From Pseudalkalibacillus hwajinpoensis (GTDB taxonomy: Bacteria; Bacillota; Bacilli; Bacillales; Guptibacillaceae): a DNA stretch of 64,000 nucleotides. Positions 41,465 to 51,146 of the stretch are shown here, piece by piece; position 1 is the stretch's first letter, and every line of letters starts with the position of its first letter. The stretch is from the NCBI RefSeq assembly GCF_039851965.1, contig NZ_CP156675.1, positions 186,001 to 250,000 of the forward strand, written 5' to 3'. The notes under the pieces are model-generated. The model was given only the letters and a program-made list of their open reading frames with translations, was not told the origin of the DNA and made no database searches. Both the position numbers and the translations under genes were made by a program.

Positions 41465-42269
41465 TTAACCTGTCTTCGTTGTTGAACCTACGCGTACACT
41501 CATTGGTTTCTTGGCCATGTCGATCAGTTCTTTAGCATTTTGAGTTTGAAGAATGCGAAACCTATACTGCCCCAGGGTATATTTGTTTGAGGCTACTATC
41601 CAGACCCGAGGGTATACTGGTTTATTCTCCGGTTGCCATTCCAGTTCCTTCCACATATTGCTGTAAAAATACTTCTCGTAGCGCTTTATCTTCTCTGTCA
41701 TAATCCTTTTTGAATATATACTGCGTTGGATTTCAACCCAGAAGGGGGCTCCACGCCAAATCATGAAGATATCCGGCCTCATATCGTCGTACTGAGGCTC
41801 GATTATGAAGGTTTTTGGCTTAGAATATCTCAGTAGCTCAAGGTAGAATGATGCGATCTCAAGAAAATGTTCTACTTTTTGCCCATCTTTCTTAATTCTT
41901 GAAGGAGCTCAAGTGGTGTCGAGATTCTCAGCAAGTTTTCTGCCGTATCTTCTCTGAAAACTAGAATAGGAAACAGCACACGGAATTGCTGGTCTCTTTC
42001 TATAAAATCAAAAAGGTCTTTTACCCCTTCTTTAGCTAGATCTTCTCCAATCGGCCATCATTTGAACATGAGGAAAATAGAGTTCATTTGCTGTTTTTTT
42101 TTAAGATTGCCGTATGTATCATCGAAGGCAGCCACTGTGACTTCGCCTTTTCTCTCCTCTCCATAATAAAGTTCACGTCGAGTTTTTTTAATCGCTTTGC
42201 CATGCCAAACATTGTTCCTGGGATACCATCAGCAAATATTTGATACTCTTTGGCGGCACACCTCTCCAT
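41465..42269 (-). pseudogene. Replication-relaxation-like plasmid protein, frameshifted at two A-runs
   Basis: Reading through frames: MFGMAKRLKKLDVNFIMERR (from ATG 42269), a shift in an A-run near 42102, DLFDFIERDQQFRVLFPILV, LRISTPLELLQELRKMGKK, a shift in an A-run near 41880, VEHFLEIASFYLELLRYSKP and DDMRPDIFMIWRGAPFWVEI with QRSIYSKRIMTEKIKRYEKY. The R-P-D-x-F-x-I-x-x-x-x-x-x-F-x-V-E-I-Q-R-S core is that of replication-relaxation proteins, nuclease-like helpers of plasmid replication. Both shifts lie in A-runs; a TAG stop follows the second one. Confidence 0.7.
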
Positions 42270-42597
42270 TTATATATAATTTGTTACTGTCAGAATCTGA
42301 TTTTTTTCCCCATATAAATGACTTATATTTAACGTTCCTGATTCATCAGTTAGCTTTACTAACTTCACCTATTTTGTGGAACAGTAAATTGTAAATAGCT
42401 TTAATTCACGAAATATATCATTTAGAACTCACGCTGCTTAGGATATACCTTTAACTTCTAACCTTCCAAGCTTGTCTCAAAGATGATTATTAAACTTATA
42501 TAACTTACTCTTTTCGCACACACTAGTGTAAAGGCTTTATTATATGGAATCAATTACGATAAATAGAACACTTGGTTTGCATAAGAGGTGATGTTAA
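42270..42597. other. Upstream region of the germination operon
   Basis: No gene in 328 bases. CACACTA at about 42522 resembles a sigma-G -10 (CATACTA) with one mismatch, but no matching -35 was found at the right distance, so the promoter is not fixed. The left end holds the start of the broken replication-relaxation gene. Confidence 0.4.
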
Positions 42598-42732
42598 ATG
42601 TGGGGGAAAATTTTTTTCTACCTTCCTGAATGGGAGGTTTTTCTTCAGGCTTTTACTGTATTTTTCATTCCATATGCAATCTCAAAATTTTTTGCTTGGG
42701 TTCGGGACTCAGATAAAGATGGAGATGAATGA
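42598..42732 (+). CDS. 44-residue membrane peptide leading the germination operon
   Basis: AGAGGTGAT precedes ATG 42598. MWGKIFFYLPEWEVFLQAFT continues with VFFIPYAISKFFAWVRDSDK and DGDE: one hydrophobic helix and an acidic tail. Its stop TGA overlaps the next ATG (ATGA at 42729), giving tight translational coupling to the gerA-type gene. Small membrane proteins (GerD-like or GerXD) accompany several germinant receptor operons; whether this is one is inference. Confidence 0.6.
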   Translation: MWGKIFFYLPEWEVFLQAFTVFFIPYAISKFFAWVRDSDKDGDE

Positions 42733-44222
42733 TAGTGGAACAGCATTCAAAATTTTTCACGGGAGAGCTTAGTAAAGATTTAAAAGCCATCAAGCAGGAG
42801 ATCGGCTATAATTTTGATGTGCGTTTTCATGAGTTCAATATAGGTAGCACCGATACTCGTGCAGTTATCATTTTCGTTGAGGGCCTTTCCGATAAAGAGC
42901 TAATCGAAAAACATATTCTAAAATCACTAATTCCCCCTATTTCAGCAAACCCCAAACATAGAAAAAAAGATTTACTTTCCGTAGACTATATTAAAAATTA
43001 CATCCATTCTCTCATTGAAGTAAAAGAAGTCAAAACCATGGAAGAGCTCGTTCCTGAGGTTTTAATAGGGTCGGCGGCTCTTTTAGTTGATAGAGCTTCC
43101 ACAGTATTAATGCTTGATACCGTAAAAGGAAAAACACGGGACCTACGAGAGCCACCTTCCGAAGAAGCAATCAGAGGACCCCGAATTGGTTTTACTGAAA
43201 ATTTAAATGATAACAGCGCGTTATTAAGACAAAGTGGGAAAAATGAGAAATTATCATTAGTAAAACACGAAGTGGGAGTACGATCAAGAAAGAATCTTGT
43301 AGTTGCCTATATCACGGATATAGTTGACCCTGAGTTAGTGAAAGAGGTAAATAAAAGAATTAAAAAAATCGATATTGATAATGTAATGGAATCGGGATTC
43401 GTTGAGCAATTGATTGAAGATAATTATCTAAGCCCTTTTCCGCAAGTCCAGAATACGGAACGACCAGATCGTGTCATGGCCGCATTGATGGAAGGCCGCG
43501 TAGCTATTCTCTTGGCCGGGACGCCATTTGCTTTAATTGTCCCTGTTACCTTTAGCATGATGCTGCAAGCGCCCGAAGATTATTATGACCGTTGGATAGC
43601 AGGATCTCTCATTCGTCTATTGCGTTTTTTTGCAGCCTTTATTTCTCTTTTTGGCCCATCCTTATATATAGCCTTTATATCCTTTCATCCAGGATTAATT
43701 CCAACCGAACTTGCCATTACTGTGCTTGGAACGAGGGCTGGTGTTCCGTTCCCTTCCATTATTGAAGCCTTAATAATGGAAATATCTATTGAAATTCTAC
43801 GTGAAGCTGGACTGCGTCTGCCAAAACCTATTGGACAAACGATTGGAATTGTAGGCGCACTGATCGTTGGAGAGGCTGCCGTACGAGCAGGAATTGTCAG
43901 TCCTATGATGGTAATTGTCGTGGCGATAACGGCAATTTCTTCGTTTGCTCTCCCACAATATAGTATAGGTATATCTTTACGAATCCTTCGTTTTGGAGCA
44001 ATGATTTTCGCCTCGATGCTTGGTTTATTTGGTGTGGTTCTATTCTTTCTGTTGCTTTGCAGCCATTTTGTACAGCTGAAAAGCTTTGGTGTGCCTTATG
44101 CCAGTCCCTTTGTCCCTTACAGGTTTAGTGACTGGAAGGATTTATTGGTGCGTATGCCGATTAAAACGATGAAACGCCGCCCGAGGATGCTCCATACCAA
44201 AGATTCTATTCGGAAAAAATAA
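42729..44222 (+). CDS. GerA-family germinant receptor subunit A
   Basis: 497 residues. A soluble N-terminal domain (about 1-240, for example DTRAVIIFVEGLSDKELIEK) is followed by the conserved core RNLVVAYITDIVDPELVKEV, QVQNTERPDRVMAALMEGRV, AILLAGTPFALIVPVTFSMM and PFPSIIEALIMEISIEILRE, with five membrane helices to about residue 470. This is the GerAA/GerKA subunit that sits in the inner spore membrane with B and C subunits and senses germinants. Full length. First large gene of a three-gene operon with B (33 bases on) and C (overlapping B by 11). Expression in the forespore is expected. Ligand unknown. Confidence 0.93.
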   Translation: MIVEQHSKFFTGELSKDLKAIKQEIGYNFDVRFHEFNIGSTDTRAVIIFVEGLSDKELIEKHILKSLIPPISANPKHRKKDLLSVDYIKNYIHSLIEVKEVKTMEELVPEVLIGSAALLVDRASTVLMLDTVKGKTRDLREPPSEEAIRGPRIGFTENLNDNSALLRQSGKNEKLSLVKHEVGVRSRKNLVVAYITDIVDPELVKEVNKRIKKIDIDNVMESGFVEQLIEDNYLSPFPQVQNTERPDRVMAALMEGRVAILLAGTPFALIVPVTFSMMLQAPEDYYDRWIAGSLIRLLRFFAAFISLFGPSLYIAFISFHPGLIPTELAITVLGTRAGVPFPSIIEALIMEISIEILREAGLRLPKPIGQTIGIVGALIVGEAAVRAGIVSPMMVIVVAITAISSFALPQYSIGISLRILRFGAMIFASMLGLFGVVLFFLLLCSHFVQLKSFGVPYASPFVPYRFSDWKDLLVRMPIKTMKRRPRMLHTKDSIRKK

Positions 44223-44255
44223 GTTGTAGTTGATAACATAGGGAGGATAGGATAC

Positions 44256-45356
44256 ATGATAAGTCTGCAAGAAAAAGACAAAATAAAGACTTCGCAAGCG
44301 ACAGTTATTCTTATTAATTATACTCTCGGAGTCGGCATTCTGACCCTCCCCCGAACAACAGCCCAGGAAGTACAGACACCAGATATCTGGATAACCGTTT
44401 TACTGGGTGGGCTCATCTCGCTACTCGTAGCGATAATCCACGTTAATTTAAGCCAACGGTTTCCTGGGAAAACTTTTTACCAATACACCCAAACCCTTGT
44501 AGGTAAGATCATTGGGAAGTTGCTTGGTCTATTTGTTTTAGGATACTTTTTAATTCTTTCTGCATTTGAAGTCCGAACAGTTGCAGAAGTGACAGGTTTT
44601 TATTTGTTAGATGGTACTCCTACTTGGTTTATAACTATGCCTTTTATGTGGATAGGACTTTATTTAATCAGAAGTGGGATTAATCCTATTGCCCGGTTGT
44701 ATGAACTGATTTTTCCTATAACTGTTATTCTATTTTTACTGCTTATCTTGATGAGCTTTAAAATATTCGAATTAGATAACCTGCGCCCTGTATTGGGTGA
44801 GGGGGTCATACCAGTGTTAAAAGGAATTAAGACAACGGCTCTCACATATACAGTTGCAGAAATTATGGTGGTCATTATTGCTTTTATGGAACAGCCAAAA
44901 AAGGCAGTAAAAGTTATTATTGTTGGAGTAGGGATTCCTGTATTATTTTACTTGTTAACTGTACTTATGGTTATAGGGGGATTATCCATTGATGTAGCTG
45001 TAACGAAAACCTGGCCTACAATCAGTCTCATTCAAAGTTATGAAATCCCTGGTTTAATTTTTGAAAGGTTTGACTCTTTTCTACTAATAATATGGATTAT
45101 GCAAATATTTGCTACATATGCGATATGCTATTATGCAGCAGCGCTAGGGTTATCCCAGCTTTTCAAAAAGGATATCAAGCCGATGATGTTTATATTGATA
45201 CCTATTATTTACATCGTTTCCATGCTGCCGAAAAATATCAATGAATTATTTAGCCTTGGAGATATGATCGGCCATGCTTCCTTTGTTTTATTTGGGTTAT
45301 TACCATTATTACTTCTTATAGGTTCATGGATAAAGGAGGGAAGACATGAGGCTTAG
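44256..45356 (+). CDS. GerB-family germinant receptor permease subunit
   Basis: 366 residues with ten hydrophobic helices of the APC-like spore germination permease family. The opening reads IKTSQATVILINYTLGVGIL, then TLPRTTAQ, and later SAFEVRTVAEVTGFYLLDGT, PTWFITMPFMWIGLYLIRSG and MVVIIAFMEQPKKAVK. GerB subunits bind the germinant amino acid or sugar within the receptor complex. GGGAGGAT precedes ATG 44256. It overlaps the C-subunit gene, as in chromosomal ger operons. Confidence 0.93.
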   Translation: MISLQEKDKIKTSQATVILINYTLGVGILTLPRTTAQEVQTPDIWITVLLGGLISLLVAIIHVNLSQRFPGKTFYQYTQTLVGKIIGKLLGLFVLGYFLILSAFEVRTVAEVTGFYLLDGTPTWFITMPFMWIGLYLIRSGINPIARLYELIFPITVILFLLLILMSFKIFELDNLRPVLGEGVIPVLKGIKTTALTYTVAEIMVVIIAFMEQPKKAVKVIIVGVGIPVLFYLLTVLMVIGGLSIDVAVTKTWPTISLIQSYEIPGLIFERFDSFLLIIWIMQIFATYAICYYAAALGLSQLFKKDIKPMMFILIPIIYIVSMLPKNINELFSLGDMIGHASFVLFGLLPLLLLIGSWIKEGRHEA

Positions 45357-46494
45357 CCATATCAGTAAATGGAGCGTTTTCGTCCTTTCCCTCCTATTTC
45401 TAACTTCTTGCTGGAGCATGAAAGAAATTGAAGATTTAGGGCTTGTCTTAGGAGTAGCGATTGATTTAGAAGAAGAAGGATTAGAAGAGAACCTAATAAC
45501 CCTAACCAACCAGTTAGCCAAGTCTAATAGTTCAGAAGCTGGTAAAGAAGGAGGGGCATCATCATTCAAAAATGTTTCCGAAACAGGACATTCCCTTATG
45601 GGGTTGACACTTGATTCTTTATTAAAAAACAAGGAGATCCCTTTAGCTCACCATATAAAGGTTATTGTTATTGGAGAGGACTTGGCACGAACAACAAACC
45701 TACAACAAATTCTGGATTACTTTTTAAGAGAACACGAAATAAGACCAAGTTGCCTTATTTTAATTGCCAAAAATAGAGCAAGTCAAATACTTGAGACAAG
45801 TGACCCATCTGTCGTGCCATCGCTAAAGCTTGCACAAATGACGACTAATACTCACAAAAGAAATTCTAAAGTATTACCTCCCGTATCACTCCTAAAATTG
45901 AGCAGGGAAATACAATCAGAATCTAGCTTTCTTTTGCAAAATGTAATCTCAACAAATGGAGAAGTCACATTGGAAGGAGCTTCAGTTTTTGAGGGAAAAA
46001 CAAAAAAACTTAAAGGTTTCTTAACTAAGGAAGAGGTCATGGGAATTAACTGGATAAAAGGAAATGTAAAAGGCGGTTATGTAGAAATCTTTGTCGAAAA
46101 ACAAAGCAATCCTATTGTATTCGAAGTATTGTCAATGAAAACTCATATACAACCACACGTGAACGGAAATAATATCTCTTTTGAGGTAGACATAGAGTCT
46201 GAAGGACGTATAGGGGAAGACAGAGGAATTTCTATGAAACCTTTTTCTGATGATACTCTAGCAAGAGCAGAAAAAGCCATTGAAAAAGAAGTGAAACGAC
46301 TAGTAGAAAGTGTATCAGAAAAAACACAAGAAGAACTCCAAGCAGATGTTTTTGGATATCGAGATAGTTTAAGGATCCATTATCCTAAAGTGTGGAAAAA
46401 AGTAAAAAAAGACTGGGATCAGACATTTAGTGAAGTACCGATCGAATACAATGTAAAAATAACCATTAAAGATTTTGGAACGATTGGGAAATGA
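45346..46494 (+). CDS. GerC-family germinant receptor lipoprotein subunit
   Basis: 382 residues. The signal peptide ends in a lipobox, LFLTSC (Cys near residue 23), so it is a lipoprotein on the outer face of the inner spore membrane. WSMKEIEDLGLVLGVAIDLE is the Ger(x)C start. It then follows the three-domain pattern with KVIVIGEDLAR and, near the end, PKVWKKVKKDWDQTFSEVPI and YNVKITIKDFGTIG. Overlaps the B-subunit gene by 11 bases. All three receptor genes look intact, so the plasmid probably gives spores an extra germinant specificity. Confidence 0.93.
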   Translation: MRLSHISKWSVFVLSLLFLTSCWSMKEIEDLGLVLGVAIDLEEEGLEENLITLTNQLAKSNSSEAGKEGGASSFKNVSETGHSLMGLTLDSLLKNKEIPLAHHIKVIVIGEDLARTTNLQQILDYFLREHEIRPSCLILIAKNRASQILETSDPSVVPSLKLAQMTTNTHKRNSKVLPPVSLLKLSREIQSESSFLLQNVISTNGEVTLEGASVFEGKTKKLKGFLTKEEVMGINWIKGNVKGGYVEIFVEKQSNPIVFEVLSMKTHIQPHVNGNNISFEVDIESEGRIGEDRGISMKPFSDDTLARAEKAIEKEVKRLVESVSEKTQEELQADVFGYRDSLRIHYPKVWKKVKKDWDQTFSEVPIEYNVKITIKDFGTIGK

Positions 46495-46769
46495 AAAACA
46501 TAAGTCAACAGCTGTATTAAAGGTATTATTGTCCTATATTTAGGTCTTTATCACATTTAACAGCGTATAGGAATAACGAACTCTATAGTTCTGCCACTGT
46601 ATCGCTTTAATTCCACCATAATGATAAGGATTTCAGTTGAATTTTGCTGAATTTATAAAATGGTCAAGTTGTGATATTTAATCAAAATCCGTCAATAAGA
46701 GCGATAACAAGAAAAAGTAACAAGGAAGCCTCCGAACCTCTATCATGAGGGGGACCCAGTGAAAAGAAC

Positions 46770-46803
46770 CTAACGGTGAGGGAAATTATTCACTCACCGT
46801 TAG
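46770..46803. terminator. Perfect 11-pair hairpin
   Basis: CTAACGGTGAG and CTCACCGTTAG around a 12-base A+T loop. It has no T-run, and the codons of the adjacent remnant run through it, so it may be a regulatory or repeat element rather than a true terminator. Confidence 0.5.
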
Positions 46804-46940
46804 GGCAGCTGTAGGGCTGGTAAAGATGGATATAGAATATTCTTTACTGTTATACCTCCGAATATGTTCCATTTCCTCTACAGAACAATAGCGCACCTCA
46901 TTACCATTATCTAGATGCAGAAACTTGATTTCTCTATTTA
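46786..46940 (-). pseudogene. C-terminal scrap of an unrecognised protein
   Basis: Minus-strand frame NINREIKFLHLDNGNEVRYC, then SVEEMEHIRRYNSKEYSISI and FTSPTAALTVSE ending TAA 46786-46788. It lacks a start and directly follows the kinase-like fragment 46938-47210 in another frame. May be part of the same decayed gene or a second one. Confidence 0.4.
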
Positions 46941-47210
46941 TATTTCGGTAATGATTTTCAATACTTTTGCTCCTCCTGCCACAATGATAATTGAGTGGCC
47001 TTTAGAAGATATTTCCCTAATTTCTTGATAGATTTCTTTACCTTCAGAAAGAACTGTACTACTCCCCAACTTGATTACATATAAGCTACTGATTATGGCC
47101 ACATCCCTTCGTTTTGAAAACTCAAAGCTCTTCCTCTGAAAAGTCAAAATATTGATTGAATGCTCGAACAGCTTGACCTGCAGCCCCTTTGGAATGTTTC
47201 TCTCATCCAT
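46938..47210 (-). pseudogene. Amino acid kinase-type N-terminal fragment
   Basis: Of 90 residues the second half reads SSLYVIKLGSSTVLSEGKEI, then ISSKGHSIIIVAGGAKVLKI. V-I-K-x-G-x-S-x-x followed 25 residues later by I-I-V-x-G-G-A is the phosphate-binding start of the amino-acid-kinase fold (acetylglutamate or LysZ-like kinases). The remaining 200 residues are missing. The first 40 residues (MDERNIPKGLQVKLFEHS...) do not fit the family and may come from another frame or gene. Confidence 0.55.
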
Positions 47211-47359
47211 TTTATGTTGATTTAGAAGTAACTTTAGTCAATGTTGGGGATTGCGCTCAGATCTTATCTCTCCAGTAAATCTTTTTAGCATTTCCCAGTA
47301 ATTATCCCAAAGGGAATTCAAATGCTGGTTATTTACGATGTACTCGCTTGAATGTCTGT

Positions 47360-48733
47360 TTAATAATATTTGATCGACTTCTTGTTCTTTTTCCATACAC
47401 TCCTCATCCTTAGACATACAAGAGAAATAATAGCAACAAAGATAAAGCTAACAAAGAAACCTGGACGAAGTTCATTTCCAATGATAGTACCACTTATTGC
47501 AGCAAGGATTAACAAAAGCCCTAAATAAGAAAACATTTTATTCCATATCGTATATGTTAAAATACGAAAAGAAGATGTAATGATAAAAAACCAATTGTAC
47601 AAAAGTAGAATTCCTGCTGCGGTTGTGATGTACTCATAGGTCTTTTCTGGAAGTAGCAGGGCTGTCACAATTGATGCCACCAAACCCATTGTAGCGAGTC
47701 CCAAAGAAGCAATTGGTAAGTTCTTGAATTTGTCGCTCTTCTTAGCAAATAATGAGGGAGCATCACCATCTTCAGCCAGGGCTTTAAGCAAGTTAGTTAC
47801 TCCATATAAGGCTGCGGTCATTGTTGAAAACCCTGCTATAATAATTGCCCCATTGAAAACGTGTGGAAAAAATGCAAGATCATATTTTGCTAAGGCTGTT
47901 ACAAATGGACTTTCATTCACTTGAAATGATTCTAGTGCCACCATTGAGACCGCAAGTCCAAGAGATAAAACATAAACGATTGTTAAACTGGTTAACATGA
48001 TTTTCCCTGCCTTAGGAGCATCTTCCTTCTTATTCAATTGCAACGCCATAATGCCGATCACTTCAATTCCCCCATAGGCATAGAAAGCATAAATAAGAGA
48101 AGCCCAAAAACCTTTAAATCCCTCAGTAAATAGTTCATTTCCCTTTAATGGCAATTTAATTGGCTTTCCTCCACCCTTTATCCAACCAAATAAAGCAGAA
48201 ACTGCAAGAATAATAAACATCACAATTGCAGCGAATTTAATGATGGCAAGAACATTCTCAATTTTATCGAAGCCCTTTGTGCCTGTGAAAACGATCAAAA
48301 CAGAAAGAATCGCATAAGCAGTTGCAAAAATCCACAAGGGGATATGAGGGAACCAAAAACGGGAGAGGATGGCGAGTGCAATCAATTGACTACCCATGAT
48401 CAAAATATTTGAAAACCAATAATTCCACCCACAACTAAAGCTAGCCCATTGTCCATAAGCCTTGCCAGCATAATAACAAAAAGACCCTTCCTGTGGATCT
48501 TCTGCTGTCATTTTTGCTAAAATATCAAATACGATATAGGTACCAATTGCTGCTAGAATGAACGATAGAACAATGGAAGAACCCGTAATTTTGATTCCAA
48601 TTGTCGATCCTAGAAAATAACCAGTTCCAATCGTACACCCGACACCAATTAGCGCTAACTGCCACCATTTCAATCCCCCCCTATCACTTGCTTCCTTAGA
48701 GATCGTTTCAATTGAACTACTCTTTTTACTCAT
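47360..48733 (-). CDS. APC-superfamily amino acid permease
   Basis: 457 residues, 12 helices. Helix 1 has WWQLALIGVGCTIGTGYFLG (G-x-G-x-x-I-G-T-G), the substrate-binding turn of the amino acid transporter family. Next come EDPQEGSFCYYAGKAYGQWA, AFYAYGGIEVIGIMALQLNK (G-x-E-x-x-G) and STMTAALYGVTNLLKALAED. It resembles the YbxG/AapA group of Bacillus amino acid permeases. Intact, with a plausible ribosome binding site before ATG 48733. Substrate unknown. Confidence 0.9.
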   Translation of the reverse strand: MSKKSSSIETISKEASDRGGLKWWQLALIGVGCTIGTGYFLGSTIGIKITGSSIVLSFILAAIGTYIVFDILAKMTAEDPQEGSFCYYAGKAYGQWASFSCGWNYWFSNILIMGSQLIALAILSRFWFPHIPLWIFATAYAILSVLIVFTGTKGFDKIENVLAIIKFAAIVMFIILAVSALFGWIKGGGKPIKLPLKGNELFTEGFKGFWASLIYAFYAYGGIEVIGIMALQLNKKEDAPKAGKIMLTSLTIVYVLSLGLAVSMVALESFQVNESPFVTALAKYDLAFFPHVFNGAIIIAGFSTMTAALYGVTNLLKALAEDGDAPSLFAKKSDKFKNLPIASLGLATMGLVASIVTALLLPEKTYEYITTAAGILLLYNWFFIITSSFRILTYTIWNKMFSYLGLLLILAAISGTIIGNELRPGFFVSFIFVAIISLVCLRMRSVWKKNKKSIKYY

Positions 48734-48789
48734 TTACTTGCTCCTTGCCTTCATATAATTGGTAACCATTTATTATCCAATATTTATAT

Positions 48790-49197
48790 TCATCCCAAAC
48801 TACGTGGATCAAAGGATATAGCGTCTATTGAAGAAATTCTGCCTCTCCACCAGTTAGAATGACTATACCCCTCTACTCCTGTGAAAGTAATGTCTTTTAA
48901 ATGAAGAAAAGTCGCAGGGTTTTCCTCTTTGCTATCCTCTAGCTGCTTTAAATAAGCTTCTTTCAATACAGTAAATTTCTTGCCAATGATTTTTGACATC
49001 GTATTATCCTTTAACTGTTTGGATATTTCTGAAATTCCTTCATAGTAAGCATTGGCCCCGATTAAAATACCTGAAACAATGACTCCTTTTACATTTAAAG
49101 TGATGGGTACTTCTATTCCATCTTCCTCCACTAGTGATAAAAACATCAATATTATGGCGTCATCTGTCCCGGCTGGATCATTCTTTTTATTTGACAT
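48790..49197 (-). CDS. gvpU: GvpU-like gas vesicle accessory protein
   Basis: 135 residues: DAIILMFLSLVEEDGIEVPI, then TLNVKGVIVSGILIGANAYY, KKFTVLKEAYLKQLEDSKEE and, at the end, WWRGRISSIDAISFDPRSLG. This matches GvpU of Priestia megaterium gas-vesicle clusters, where it affects vesicle clustering. The rest of a gvp cluster is not within the window, so this copy is an orphan. It may act on a chromosomal cluster or have another role. Length is full; an in-frame ATG at 49197 lacks nearby competition. Confidence 0.85.
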   Translation of the reverse strand: MSNKKNDPAGTDDAIILMFLSLVEEDGIEVPITLNVKGVIVSGILIGANAYYEGISEISKQLKDNTMSKIIGKKFTVLKEAYLKQLEDSKEENPATFLHLKDITFTGVEGYSHSNWWRGRISSIDAISFDPRSLG

Positions 49198-49399
49198 CTT
49201 TTATTTCACCTCAATATTTAGGTTTACTTTCTCCATTAAAGCTCAAATACTTACTTCATTAATTTGCTATAAGTTCAATTTAATATTCACTCATTTAACC
49301 AAATGAAGAATATTCAAATGTCATGAAATCAATACTAAAATGTAAAGACATTATACAAATAGTGAGTTTGCACAATAACCTAAAAAAAGGTGATGAGAG

Positions 49400-50620
49400 G
49401 TGCACAAAAAAAAGAAAAAGCTTGATTTATTAGCTGTATCATCAGTCCCACTTGTTATGACACTAGGTAACTCAATGTTAATTCCAGTACTGCCTTTGAT
49501 TGAGAAGAAACTAAGAATATCATCATTTCAGGTTTCATTAATCATAACGGTTTATTCGATTGTTGCAATTGCATTAATACCCATTGCTGGTTATTTGTCG
49601 GATCGATTAGGCAGAAGGGTTATCATGATACCTTGCCTTGTTTTAGCGGGGATAGGAGGTGTTGTATCTGGTTGGGCTTCCTGGCAAATGGATGATCCTT
49701 TTCATATGATCCTTGTCGGAAGAGTCCTACAAGGGATAGGATCTGCAGGAGCAGCTCCAGTGGTCATTCCTCTAATAGGAGATATGTTTAGTGATGATAA
49801 GGAGATCACAGCTGGGTTGGGTACAATTGAAACCTCGAATACAGTAGGAAAAGTATTAAGCCCGATAATAGGTGCTTTATTAGCATCGTTCATCTGGTTT
49901 TTACCATTTTGGTTTATTCCTTTTTTTAGCCTCATTAGTGTTTTACTTGTTATTTTCTTAGTGAAAATTCCAGATATAGATAATGAAAAACAGTCTGTTA
50001 CTGAATTCACCAAATGTGTTAAAGATACTTTCAAAGCAAATGGAAAATGGCTTTACGCTATTTTTGTTATTGGATGCATTATTATGTTTGTTCTATTTGG
50101 TGTTTTATTTTACCTCTCAGACACATTGGAAACTTACCATCACATCAAAGGCGTAAAAAAAGGGTTCTTCCTTGCGATCCCTTTGCTCTTCCTCTCTATA
50201 AGCTCCTTTGTTTCCGGTAAGAAAATGGGTCAAAAGAAAAAACTAATGAAATTAGTCATTGCTGGTGGCATGGGATTATTGGCCCTTTCGTTTGTTGCAT
50301 TACGATTACAACACTCATTTCTCTTTTTGCTTCTTTTCCTTGTATTTAGTGGCATCGGGATTGGGATGGCACTTCCATGTCTTGATGCTTTAATTACAGA
50401 AGGAATTGATAAAGGAGAACGTGGCACCATTACCTCCTTTTATAGTGCTATGCGATTTATTGGTGTTGCAGCAGGACCTCCAGTCTATGCGTCAGTTATG
50501 TCTGTTTCCCACCATCTTGTCTTTTATCTGTCCGGTGGGATAAGTCTATTTGCCTTACTTATCGTAATTGTCTTTGTAAAACCGGAAGAGAAAAAGGAGA
50601 GTACAATCAAATATGCTTGA
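49400..50620 (+). CDS. MFS drug-efflux-type transporter
   Basis: 406 residues, 12 helices. Motif A in the loop between helices 2 and 3: GYLSDRLGRRVIMIP. Motif C near helix 5: GTIETSNTVGKVLSPIIGAL. The opening NSMLIPVLPLIEKKLRISSF is characteristic of Bacillus drug:proton antiporters (Blt/YvmA-like). GTG 49400 is the start; AAGGTGAT lies eight bases upstream. Exported substrate not determinable. A small helical gene follows 160 bases on. Confidence 0.9.
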   Translation: MHKKKKKLDLLAVSSVPLVMTLGNSMLIPVLPLIEKKLRISSFQVSLIITVYSIVAIALIPIAGYLSDRLGRRVIMIPCLVLAGIGGVVSGWASWQMDDPFHMILVGRVLQGIGSAGAAPVVIPLIGDMFSDDKEITAGLGTIETSNTVGKVLSPIIGALLASFIWFLPFWFIPFFSLISVLLVIFLVKIPDIDNEKQSVTEFTKCVKDTFKANGKWLYAIFVIGCIIMFVLFGVLFYLSDTLETYHHIKGVKKGFFLAIPLLFLSISSFVSGKKMGQKKKLMKLVIAGGMGLLALSFVALRLQHSFLFLLLFLVFSGIGIGMALPCLDALITEGIDKGERGTITSFYSAMRFIGVAAGPPVYASVMSVSHHLVFYLSGGISLFALLIVIVFVKPEEKKESTIKYA

Positions 50621-50781
50621 GAAGTGCAAGAGAAAAAATGATATTAGCTGATACAGTATCGTGATGGAACAGACAGTTGATCTATTAGAAATAATCATCG
50701 ATTATTGAATCAGACCTGCTTCAAAGCAAGTATAAAAGGTTTATTTAGTCAAACATACTAATAAAAAGTAGGAGGCTTGAA

Positions 50782-51015
50782 ATGACTCATCAAATGGATT
50801 ATTTACATGAACAATTAAATAACGCGAGGATAGCTGTTGAACATAAACAGCAAAACAATACAGGTTATGCAGAAGCACAACAATTTATTAAGTTAGCAGA
50901 GGAAGCGTTAAATGAGGTAATGATTAATCCCGATAGTGAAGTGGATAAAAAAGAAATTCAAAGAGCTACGGATTTGTTACGTTTGCTCGAAGAAACAAAT
51001 CAAGCAACAACCTAA
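50782..51015 (+). CDS. Small helical protein, unrecognised
   Basis: 77 residues, entirely helical and Gln/Glu-rich: MDYLHEQLNNARIAVEHKQQ, then NNTGYAEAQQFIKLAEEALN and KKEIQRATDLLRLLEE. GTAGGAGG precedes ATG 50782. It has the look of small Bacillus spore/DUF2524-type proteins, but I do not assign a family. Followed by a strong terminator at 51025. Confidence 0.65.
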   Translation: MTHQMDYLHEQLNNARIAVEHKQQNNTGYAEAQQFIKLAEEALNEVMINPDSEVDKKEIQRATDLLRLLEETNQATT

Positions 51016-51024
51016 TAGAGACAA

Positions 51025-51058
51025 GAAAACACATTGCTCCCTTGAGCAATGTGTTTTC
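51025..51058. terminator. Strong hairpin between 50782-51015 and the exporter
   Basis: GAAAACACATTGCTC and GAGCAATGTGTTTTC form a perfect 15-base stem with loop CCTT. It has T-runs on both sides and works for the upstream gene. Confidence 0.9.
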
Positions 51059-51146
51059 TTATTTTGGCCACAATAATTGACTCGTACATTAATTAACAAA
51101 TACTTGAATATGAATGGTACAAGCTGATAAAAGGGAGTGAAATATA

